Shown here: one piece after another, positions 31,066 to 37,076 of the stretch
How the letters are laid out: every line of letters begins with the position of its first letter
Numbering within the stretch: the stretch's first letter is position 1
Assembly (NCBI GenBank): GCA_017882505.1
Contig: JADGPJ010000019.1
Coordinates: forward strand, 1-37,076
Origin: Solirubrobacterales bacterium
GTDB taxonomy: Bacteria; Actinomycetota; Thermoleophilia; Solirubrobacterales; 70-9
Reading direction: 5' to 3'
Length of the DNA: 37,076 nucleotides
The notes under the pieces: model-generated
What the model saw: the letters and a program-made list of their open reading frames with translations, nothing else
What the model was told of the DNA's origin: nothing
Databases searched by the model: none
Translations under genes and position numbers: made by a program

Positions 31066-32121
31066 TTACTTGCCCAGCTTGATCGCGACCTTGGAGCCCG
31101 GAGCCAGCACCTTGCCGGGGGCGGGATTCTGCCTGACGACCTTGCCCTTCTTCGAGTCGGCCGCGTGGACCTTCTTCACCTTGCCGGGCTTGCAGCCGGC
31201 GCCCCTGAGGCTCCTCTTGGCGGCCCTCAACGTCTTGCCCTTCAGCTTCGGGACGGTGCAGCCCCTGTAGGTGAAGCCGTCGGCCCGTACGAGTGGGCTG
31301 GTCCCGGCGAGGGTGGTCGCGGTGATGTCGACCTTGCCGACCTTGGTCGCTGCCGGCGCCGTCGCCGTGATCTGGGTTTCGGAGTCGACGGTGAAGCTTG
31401 CCGCCACCTTGGTGCCGAACTTGACTTCGCTGGCGGCGTTGAGATTCGTGCCGGTGATTTTCACCGAGGTGCCGCCGACGACCGAACCGGTGCTCGGGGC
31501 GACCGCGGTGATTGCCGGAGCCGGCTGGACTTCGGCGCTGAGCTCGATCTCCAGCCCCGATTTGGTTTCGGTCGGGGCCACGGTCGCGCCTTCGAGCAGC
31601 GACGGGACGACGAAGCTGTAGCTGGCGCCCGCGGCGGTAGCGATCCCGATTTCGTCGCTGGTGTTGGTCGGATCGACGCCGATCAGATCTCCGGCGTGGA
31701 TTGGAAGGTTCGCCGGGAAGGTCTGGATACCGGGCCCGGACGGGGTCGCCGGTCCACTGGTGCCGACCGCCTGGTAGGCGCCGCTGCCGTTCGGGTGCAG
31801 CACCCGCAGGAAGAACGGGCCGCCCACGGCTCCCTGAACTCGCCAACGCACGACCGCGCCGGTGACCGGCGAGACCAGGCTCGCGCCTTTCTCTGGCAGC
31901 GCCGTGTTGAAGAGCGTTTTCACCTGTTCGAATTTCACCGAAGGGGCGCCGATCGGCAGCACGCTGCCGACGGTCACGGTCGTAGCCTGCGCTCCCGCGG
32001 CCGCCAACAGCGACAGGGCCCCGGCGGCGGCGATTGCAGCGATGCCGAGCCGGCCCGACCTTCTCCTTCCGGTCCCAGCACCGACACTCGCTTCGTCTCC
32101 CTGTTGCCGTCGACCCCTCAT
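31066..32121 (-). CDS. Secreted protein with IPT/TIG and PASTA domains
   Basis: A 351-residue surface protein. An Arg-rich N-terminus and hydrophobic segment (about residues 25-47, ending AAAGAQA) form a signal peptide. Residues 48 to about 195 are an unassigned beta-rich domain (RWRVQGAVGGPFFLRVL). An IPT/TIG Ig-like domain follows (about 203-283, PAITAVAPSTGSVVGGTSVKI). The C-terminus is one PASTA domain (about 288-351, CTVPKLKGKTLRAAKRSL), a fold that binds muropeptides or beta-lactams, which suggests cell-wall association. The SD AAGGAGG lies 6 nt before ATG 32121. Confidence 0.85.
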   Translation of the reverse strand: MRGRRQQGDEASVGAGTGRRRSGRLGIAAIAAAGALSLLAAAGAQATTVTVGSVLPIGAPSVKFEQVKTLFNTALPEKGASLVSPVTGAVVRWRVQGAVGGPFFLRVLHPNGSGAYQAVGTSGPATPSGPGIQTFPANLPIHAGDLIGVDPTNTSDEIGIATAAGASYSFVVPSLLEGATVAPTETKSGLEIELSAEVQPAPAITAVAPSTGSVVGGTSVKITGTNLNAASEVKFGTKVAASFTVDSETQITATAPAATKVGKVDITATTLAGTSPLVRADGFTYRGCTVPKLKGKTLRAAKRSLRGAGCKPGKVKKVHAADSKKGKVVRQNPAPGKVLAPGSKVAIKLGK

Positions 32122-32272
32122 CCTGCTCCTCCTTGGCTGATCCCGCGCTTGGCAGATGGACAGTTCGTTGTCTCGGTAGAGCTAAACACGATGCTCAACC
32201 AGAGTTGCGGCAATCGGGCCGCGACCGTGGATGCCGCGCCGGGCGTTGGCCTGCCTATGCTTGCTCGGCTGG

Positions 32273-32875
32273 TTGTGGAGAACCCGGACGCGCAAAGGGA
32301 GGCGCATCATCGCCAAGCTGATCTACTCGACGATCGCCTCGCTCGACGGCTACGTCGCGGACGAGGACGGCAAGTTCGACTGGGCGGCTCCGGGCGAGGA
32401 GGTGCACGCCTACGTCAACGACCTCGAGCGGCCGGTCGGCACCTACCTATACGGGCGCCGGATGTACGACACCATGGTTGCCTGGGAGACGGCCGAGACC
32501 TTCACCGACCAATCGCCCGTCGTGCGGGACTTCGCGGCGATCTGGCAGGCGGCCGACAAGATCGTCTACTCGAAGACGCTGGAGTCGGTCTCGAGCGCCA
32601 AGACGCTGATCGAGCGGGACTTCGACCCCGAGGCGATCCGGCGAATGAAGGCGTCAGCGGAACGTGACATCAGCGTGGGTGGTCCCGGCCTCGCCGCCCA
32701 GGCGATCAAAGCCGGGCTGGTCGACGTGTTCCACCTGTTCCTGGCTCCGATCCTGGTCGGAGGCGGCAACCGGTCCCTCCCCGACGGCGTCCGCTTGGAG
32801 CTCGAACTGCTGGGCCAGCGCCGCTTCGACAACGGCATGGTTCATCTGCACTACTGCGCTCGAGCTGGTCGGTAG
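32273..32875 (+). CDS. RibD_C/DHFR-fold family protein
   Basis: About 190-200 residues of the dihydrofolate-reductase-like RibD_C superfamily, typical stand-alone members with N-terminus AKLIYSTIASLDGYVADEDG, then LYGRRMYDTM, ISVGGPGLAAQAI and LFLAPILVGGG. The precise reaction is unknown for these proteins; NADPH binding is expected. The start is unusual: the family N-terminus begins at the codon after ATC 32309, which is also the only position with a well-spaced SD (GGGAGG, 32297-32302). The nearest canonical in-frame codon is TTG 32273, used here. The stop abuts a DoxX gene remnant. Confidence 0.8.
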   Translation: MWRTRTRKGRRIIAKLIYSTIASLDGYVADEDGKFDWAAPGEEVHAYVNDLERPVGTYLYGRRMYDTMVAWETAETFTDQSPVVRDFAAIWQAADKIVYSKTLESVSSAKTLIERDFDPEAIRRMKASAERDISVGGPGLAAQAIKAGLVDVFHLFLAPILVGGGNRSLPDGVRLELELLGQRRFDNGMVHLHYCARAGR

Positions 32876-33075
32876 CTCTGGGCCTCGGCTGGATATTCCT
32901 CTGGGCGTTCCTGGACAAGGCGTTCGGACTTGGCCACGAGACGCAGACCGCGGACTCCTGGTTCAACGGAGGCAGCCCGACGGAAGGGTTCCTCGGCGGC
33001 TCGGTCGGCCCTTCTCCTCGATTTTCCACAGCGTTGCCGGAGGGGTACCCCTGGCCCACCTGATCGCAACGCCGC
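32866..33075 (+). pseudogene. DoxX/DoxD-like membrane protein remnant
   Basis: A frame overlapping the RibD_C stop reads LGLGWIFLWAFLDKAFGLG, then SWFNGGSPTEGFLGGSVGP, the typical first helix and loop of DoxX/DoxD-like proteins. Near 33012 the match moves to another frame (FSSIFHSVAGGVPLAHLI), then stops being recognisable. The N-terminus and the last helices are gone. It accounts for most of the 293-bp gap before the cyclase gene. Confidence 0.7.
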
Positions 33076-33156
33076 GGGGCTGGAGTAGAGAGCGAACCGA
33101 GACCAAGAACGGTCCCTCCTGAGGGGCCTGGTATCTGGCCTGAAGCGCTCCGGGTT

Positions 33157-33162
33157 CATACT
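33157..33162 (+). promoter_or_regulatory. -10 box CATACT, leaderless promoter of the cyclase gene
   Basis: CATACT ends 6 nt before the GTG at 33169. No SD. Confidence 0.45.
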
Positions 33163-33168
33163 TGCCCC

Positions 33169-33966
33169 GTGAGCGAAGCTGGCGATCTGGCGTTCTTCCG
33201 GTCCCTCGAGACGCACCGGGTGCGCCTGTTCGTGCGGCTGATGCGCCACCTTCCCAGCGACCCTCGCTGCGCGGTCTGCCGAGCGCCCTATGGCGGCCTC
33301 GGCGGGCGCATCATGGGTCGCCTCGGTTTCGCTCCGTCGCGCAAGAACCCGCGCCTGTGCAGCGAGTGTTTCGAGAAGGCTCCGATGGGCGGCGTGGAGA
33401 TGGAGGTCGGCATCCTGTTCGCGGACGTGCGCGGCTTCACCTCGCTCGCCGAGCGGCAGGCGCCGGACGCGGTCGCCACGCTGCTGAATCGCTTCTACGC
33501 CAGTGCCGTCGACGTTCTCTGCGAGCACGCGATCATCGACAAGCTGGTCGGCGACCAAGTGATGGCCCTCTATCTCCCAGGCATCTTCCCCGGCGAGCTC
33601 GCACGCCACATGGTCACCGACGCGAGGGCGCTGCTGGTCGCCGCGGGCTACGGCGAGGGCCGGCCATGGGTGAAGCTCGGCATCGGACTCGACTTCGGGA
33701 CCGCCTTCGTGGGAAACGTCGGCGCGGGCGATGTCAAGGACTTCACGGCAATCGGCGACGTGGTCAACACGGCCGCGCGTCTCCAGGCCGCCGCGGCGAG
33801 CGGGGAGATTCTCATGTCCAGCCGCGTGCACGACCGCGCCGGCGAGCTCGCGGCCACCGCCGAGCCGCGTGAGCTGACCATGAAGGGCAAGAGCGAGCCT
33901 GAGATCGCGATGGTTAGTCATGTCGATTTCGCGACGCATCCACCCGGTGCGGGGCAAGGTTCGTAG
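33169..33966 (+). CDS. Class III adenylate/guanylate cyclase with N-terminal Cys4 motif
   Basis: A 265-residue soluble protein. Residues 34-67 hold two CxxC pairs (Cys34/37 and Cys64/67) around PYGGLGG and PSRKNP, a probable zinc site seen in front of some actinobacterial cyclase domains. The cyclase domain (about 78-245) keeps both metal-binding Asp residues (Asp86 in FADVRGFT, Asp129 in KLVGDQV) and the transition-state pair Asn200 and Arg204 (VNTAARL), so it should be active and make cAMP or cGMP as a dimer. The zinc module may be its sensor; this is inference. GTG start, leaderless. Confidence 0.88.
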   Translation: MSEAGDLAFFRSLETHRVRLFVRLMRHLPSDPRCAVCRAPYGGLGGRIMGRLGFAPSRKNPRLCSECFEKAPMGGVEMEVGILFADVRGFTSLAERQAPDAVATLLNRFYASAVDVLCEHAIIDKLVGDQVMALYLPGIFPGELARHMVTDARALLVAAGYGEGRPWVKLGIGLDFGTAFVGNVGAGDVKDFTAIGDVVNTAARLQAAAASGEILMSSRVHDRAGELAATAEPRELTMKGKSEPEIAMVSHVDFATHPPGAGQGS

Positions 33967-34107
33967 AGGCGCCAGGTCGGTTGGGCGCGAGAAGACCGCC
34001 CTGCCCCGGGGACCCTTCATCTGCGGCCGTACCCCGCGGACGGCGGCCGTACTTTCCCGCTGAAAAGTGGTCGGTGTTCTACCGTTGGCTCGGCGGCAGT
34101 CGCGAGA

Positions 34108-34113
34108 TACGGT
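34108..34113 (+). promoter_or_regulatory. -10 box TACGGT, probable leaderless promoter
   Basis: TACGGT ends 8 nt before the ATG at 34122. No SD is seen. Confidence 0.35.
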
Positions 34114-34121
34114 CGCCGCAC

Positions 34122-35183
34122 ATGACTCGGCCGAGAATACTCCGCGTTCTCCCCGCCGTCCTCGCACTCGTGGGCCTGCTGATGCTGGCCCAAGCGCCGG
34201 GAGCGCTCGCCTCGTCGGGATCGATCAACAACGTCCATGCCATCGGCGGCAAAGTCCAGGCTACCTACACGACCAACTTCGACGTCTGCACGGGAAGCTA
34301 TTGCGGCTGGTACCCGCACGCCTGGCAGGTTCCCGCCTCACAGCCCTGCTCGCCCGGCGGATCACACTTCACTTATGTCGGCGAGGTCCACACCCTCTCG
34401 GGCAGCGAGACCGCGACCGACGACTTCTACCCGGCCTACGCTGGCTCGCTCAAGATCTGCCTCTACGCGTACCACAGCGGCAACGAGTACTTCATCGCCG
34501 AGGCGGTCTTCACCCCCTCCTCGAGCCTCTCAGGCTCGATCACCAACGTGCACGCGCTCGACAGCAGCAAGGCGGTGGCCACCTACACGACCAACTTCGA
34601 CATGTGCACGGAAGGAAGCTGCAGCTGGTATCCACATGCCTGGCAGGTCCCTGCTTCGCAGAGCTGCCAGCCCGGCGGAACGCACTTCACCTACGTCGGC
34701 GACTTCCACAGCGAACCCGGAAGCGAGACCACCACCGACGACTTCTTCCCCACGTCCGGCGCCATTCGGATCTGCCTTTACGCCTACCACCACGGCACCG
34801 AGTACTTCATCGCCGACGCCGTCTACTTCCATACGCCCGCGCCTACTCTCAAGACGCAAATATCCGTGGGCGACCAGTACGTCTGGTTCTATTACCCCAA
34901 GTCCTGCGTCATCGCCGGTCGCAAGATCCAGCTGAGCGTCATCACCAAGCCGAACCACAAGCGCGGCCAGCCGAAGACCTCCATCTCCCTGGTCGTCTTC
35001 TCGCTCGATCAGTCGAAGAAGACCGACAGGAAGAAGAAGTGGCAGGCGACCTTCCCGACGACGGCCCTCGCGCCCAGCTCGACCCACCGGGCCAAGGCCA
35101 AGATCACCTTCAAGCAGAAGGGGACGAGCAGGAAGCTCGTGCGGACCCTGAGCAAGAGCTTCCGCATCTGCCCCGCAAGCTGA
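34122..35183 (+). CDS. Secreted protein with two Cys-rich tandem repeats
   Basis: A 353-residue protein. A signal peptide (about residues 1-30, ending GALAS) is followed by two repeats of about 95 residues, each with the order GSI-NVHA, ATYTTNFD-C, WYPHAWQVPASQ-C, HFTYVG and ICLYAY-G-EYFIA-AV. Each repeat has four conserved cysteines (two disulfides). A basic C-terminal domain of about 120 residues (KKTDRKKKW and so on) contains one further Cys pair. I do not recognise the repeat; it is probably an extracellular beta-rich module. ATG 34122 is chosen because the signal peptide begins there; the frame is open to 33981. Confidence 0.8.
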   Translation: MTRPRILRVLPAVLALVGLLMLAQAPGALASSGSINNVHAIGGKVQATYTTNFDVCTGSYCGWYPHAWQVPASQPCSPGGSHFTYVGEVHTLSGSETATDDFYPAYAGSLKICLYAYHSGNEYFIAEAVFTPSSSLSGSITNVHALDSSKAVATYTTNFDMCTEGSCSWYPHAWQVPASQSCQPGGTHFTYVGDFHSEPGSETTTDDFFPTSGAIRICLYAYHHGTEYFIADAVYFHTPAPTLKTQISVGDQYVWFYYPKSCVIAGRKIQLSVITKPNHKRGQPKTSISLVVFSLDQSKKTDRKKKWQATFPTTALAPSSTHRAKAKITFKQKGTSRKLVRTLSKSFRICPAS

Positions 35184-35481
35184 GCGCCGGAGGAGGATTT
35201 GAATCCCCGAGATGCGGATGGTGATCGCATCCCACGACCCCCGGCACACGGCTGCCGACTCGGGCATGATCGGAAGACGAACATGATCATGGCCAGGAGA
35301 GAGGGGTGGCGCCCGGCTCGCCCTTGGACGGTCGCCTGCCTACCAGCGATGCGATCGCGTCGCAGCGCGAATCTGCGAGCCAACCGGCATCGCCGCGATT
35401 CCGATCACCACGCCCTCTTCCGTTTGGTGTGACGATCCTCAGGGTGCGGGGCGGACCGTCAGAACGAAGCTCCTTCCCTCC

Positions 35482-35844
35482 CTAGATCAAGAAGCAGTGG
35501 GCGCTTCCGACTCCCATCAGGCGGATATCGCCCGAGTAGTTCATGCCCCAGTGCAGGGTTGTGTTGCACCCCTTCTGTTCGCCAAATTCCGAAGCATTGT
35601 CGACAAATTCCGGAATATCAGCCCAGAACGTCACAATCTTGCAGGCGAAGCTGCTTTCGGACTGGCGGTAGCACTGCCCCACGGCGTAGCCAGTGCATTT
35701 GCGTTCTTTGCCGCACAATTCTTTGACGAAGCCTCGACTTTCGTGCTCGGCTTCGCCGTAGCGCATATGCCGCTGAGACGCCTCCGCGCTGCCCGCCAAG
35801 ATCAGGAACGCAGATATCGCGAGAGCCAAGACTCTCAGTTTCAC
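35482..35844 (-). CDS. Small secreted Cys-rich protein
   Basis: A 120-residue protein. A signal peptide (about residues 1-22, ending GSAEAS) precedes a mature part of about 98 residues with six cysteines, enough for three disulfides. No family is recognised. GTG 35844 is chosen because the strong SD GGGAGGGGAG lies immediately upstream and the signal peptide starts there; the frame is open to 36000. The 298-bp gap on its 3' side (35184-35481) holds no gene I can support, only a tRNA-like fold near 35184-35246. Confidence 0.72.
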   Translation of the reverse strand: MKLRVLALAISAFLILAGSAEASQRHMRYGEAEHESRGFVKELCGKERKCTGYAVGQCYRQSESSFACKIVTFWADIPEFVDNASEFGEQKGCNTTLHWGMNYSGDIRLMGVGSAHCFLI

Positions 35845-36079
35845 GCTCCCCTCCCGTTGAGGTTCAGCCAAGTGCGGCACCGTGCACCAAGCGTAGACCT
35901 CCAGGTGCGCCCAAGCCTGGCCCGGCGCCCAACCGCAACATGTAGATGAGGCCGCCGAACCCACGTCTCGTGCACCGCGGGCGCAGCCTGGACTAGGCAC
36001 CCTTGGACGCCAGGGCTGCTGGGGATTCCGCCGGTCGAGAACGTGGGAGCCGCTATCGGGTACAGGGCCCGGTCCTGGG

Positions 36080-36415
36080 CTACGCCCCCCCGCTGACCCC
36101 GCCCTCGATGAAGCGCGAGATCGACGCGCTCAGGCCGAGGTCGAGCGAGACCGAACCGCCCGACAGCCGCAGCCGGGCGTTGTCGTCGGTCATCTCGACC
36201 TCCCAGCCGTGAAGCTCCACGTTGCGCAACGCCAGGTCGAGCACCCGGTCACCCCGCTCCTCTCGCGTGTCGCTTATCGGGGTCCGATTTGTCGCCAGCT
36301 GCAGTGCCGCCTCGATCTCCTCGGCCGTCGCTTTCTCGCGTAGGGGCTGCAGGTTGCTGTCGATCTCCGCGGCCACCGGGGCCAGCGACAAGTCCATTGA
36401 AGCCTTCGGTCGCAT
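36080..36415 (-). CDS. Small conserved-looking protein of unknown function
   Basis: A 111-residue soluble protein with no signal or membrane segment. The N-terminal half is helical and charged (ATAEEIEAALQLATNRTP); the C-terminal half reads as strands (RNVELHGWEVEMTDDNARLRL, first 19 residues typical beta pattern) ending SISRFIEGGVSGGA. The SD AAAGGTGG lies 4 nt before ATG 36415, which supports a real gene. No family recognised. Confidence 0.6.
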   Translation of the reverse strand: MRPKASMDLSLAPVAAEIDSNLQPLREKATAEEIEAALQLATNRTPISDTREERGDRVLDLALRNVELHGWEVEMTDDNARLRLSGGSVSLDLGLSASISRFIEGGVSGGA

Positions 36416-36965
36416 CCGTCCACCTTTCGTTCAGTTCTATTTCGCCTTAGTCGAGTCCGGCACCTTCGACCGACCCGGCGGGCGACGCCCGACCGGAATG
36501 TTCCGTCGTGGCGCTCAGCGCGACCGTACTACGCCATTCGCTCCGTCGGTGATCGGCCGAGGGAGGATCCCCGCGCTTCGGGGTGTTCTACTCGATCCAG
36601 CTCGGTAGTGGTTAGGGATCCAAATGGGATCAGGCGGGCTCGGCCAGGCGGTAGAGGCTCTGGCGATTGCGGCGAGCCGCTCCCAGGCAGCGTTGGAGTC
36701 CCTGGCTTTCAGCGGCCTACGTCTTTGCTACACGCATTGATCTTCTCCGGGGACGGCGCGCATCATGTCCTCCATCACTGCAGAAAGCGGCCGGTTCATC
36801 CGTGGCCGGCAGACCACGGCCTTTGGCTCGATTCGCAGCAACTCCGAACACTCGACACAGTCCTCGACGGATCGGTATTCGCATGAATGCGGACAGCAAA
36901 CCTCGTTATCTAAGCCTCAATCCACCGCCCGATCACACCTGATCCGTCCGGCTCGGTCATGAAAA
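36416..36965. other. Non-coding or decayed stretch of about 550 bp
   Basis: No ORF here has an SD, a leaderless -10 box or recognisable protein motifs, and composition appears less GC-rich than in the neighbouring genes. A short hairpin, CCCCG-N5-CGGGG (36569-36583), is followed by TGTTCT and could terminate plus-strand transcripts. I see nothing else that can be named. Confidence 0.4.
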
Positions 36966-37027
36966 TGACCTCCTGAGCAGGCAAATAGCGGCTGATTCGG
37001 CAGCCGCGGCCTGACATCAGGAGGTCA
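36966..37027 (+). promoter_or_regulatory. Long hairpin sequestering the Shine-Dalgarno site of the next gene
   Basis: Three stacked stems: TGACCTCCTGA (36966-36976) with TCAGGAGGTCA (37017-37027), 11 bp; CAGGC (36978-36982) with GCCTG (37009-37013), 5 bp; GCGGCTG (36988-36994) with CAGCCGC (37001-37007), 7 bp with a 6-nt loop. The outer 3' arm contains AGGAGGT, the SD of the ATG at 37033, so in the folded mRNA ribosome access should be blocked. It could be a translational switch, a thermosensor-type leader, or the protected end of a mobile element. Confidence 0.7.
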
Positions 37028-37032
37028 CTCAC

Positions 37033-37076
37033 ATGGTGAAGGTCTTTGCGGGGCCCGTGCGTCCCGACTCGGTGGG
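37033..37076 (+). CDS. Start of a gene running off the window
   Basis: ATG 37033 with the perfect SD AGGAGGT 7 nt upstream opens a frame to the window end, reading MVKVFAGPVRPDSVG. Fifteen residues are too few to identify the family. The SD lies inside the hairpin described at 36966-37027. Confidence 0.6.
   Translation, partial: MVKVFAGPVRPDSV

Noticed and set aside
1-37076. CRISPR arrays, integrases, toxin-antitoxin or phage-defence genes
   Set aside because: No regularly spaced repeats or recognisable motifs of these systems were seen on either strand.

Overview
The window is GC-rich (roughly 70% by eye) bacterial chromosomal DNA. Very high GC, many GTG starts, a CeoB/CeoC-like RCK pair beside APC-USP permeases, and surface proteins ending in Lys/Arg/His-rich tails point to an actinobacterium, most likely a soil Thermoleophilia (Solirubrobacterales or Gaiellales type). 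That placement is inference, because no rRNA or marker gene is present. I see no integrase, intact insertion sequence or CRISPR array. The accessory content is small palindromic elements, decayed genes and a few odd paralogues.

Layout. 1-66: edge copy of a palindromic repeat whose inverted second copy lies at 13319-13384. 128-2127: divergent esterase and FMN-dependent alpha-hydroxy-acid oxidase. 2148-8653: tightly packed group with two APC permeases carrying C-terminal USP domains, a 68-residue membrane protein between them, two RCK (TrkA-type) proteins and a ferredoxin-reductase-like flavoprotein; this resembles a potassium transport and regulation module without a TrkH/KtrB pore. 8674-8744: tRNA-Gln(CUG), then a lipoprotein. 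9577-13250: heterodimeric ABC exporter, one subunit interrupted in frame by a palindromic element. 13581-18783: secreted protein, GH92 alpha-mannosidase, GT39-like membrane glycosyltransferase and GtrA flippase. 18835-21418: LeuRS-like class I synthetase with an eroded editing site and no C-terminal domain, facing an XRE regulator. 21655-23936: threonine synthase and an alpha/beta hydrolase. 23962-26055: Na+/H+ antiporter divergent from a DsbA-like oxidoreductase. 26072-28315: Dtd (D-aminoacyl-tRNA deacylase) between two decayed genes. 28359-33966: hydrolase, unknown protein, SDR dehydrogenase, IPT-PASTA surface protein, RibD_C/DHFR-like protein, a DoxX remnant and a class III nucleotidyl cyclase. 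34122-36415: secreted Cys-rich proteins and a small unknown protein. 36416-37076: non-coding stretch ending in a hairpin that buries the ribosome site of a gene running off the window.

Expression signals. About a dozen first genes have a TANNNT-like -10 box only 6-8 nt before the start codon and no Shine-Dalgarno (SD) sequence, implying leaderless mRNAs. Two divergent gene pairs share overlapping back-to-back -10 boxes. A smaller set (thrC, the SDR gene, the IPT-PASTA gene, the two small genes near 36 kb, and the last gene) uses strong SD sites. The strongest leads are the SD-masking hairpin at 36966-37027, the palindromic repeats, the LeuRS-like paralogue, and the RCK/APC-USP module with its leaderless 7-codon upstream ORF.
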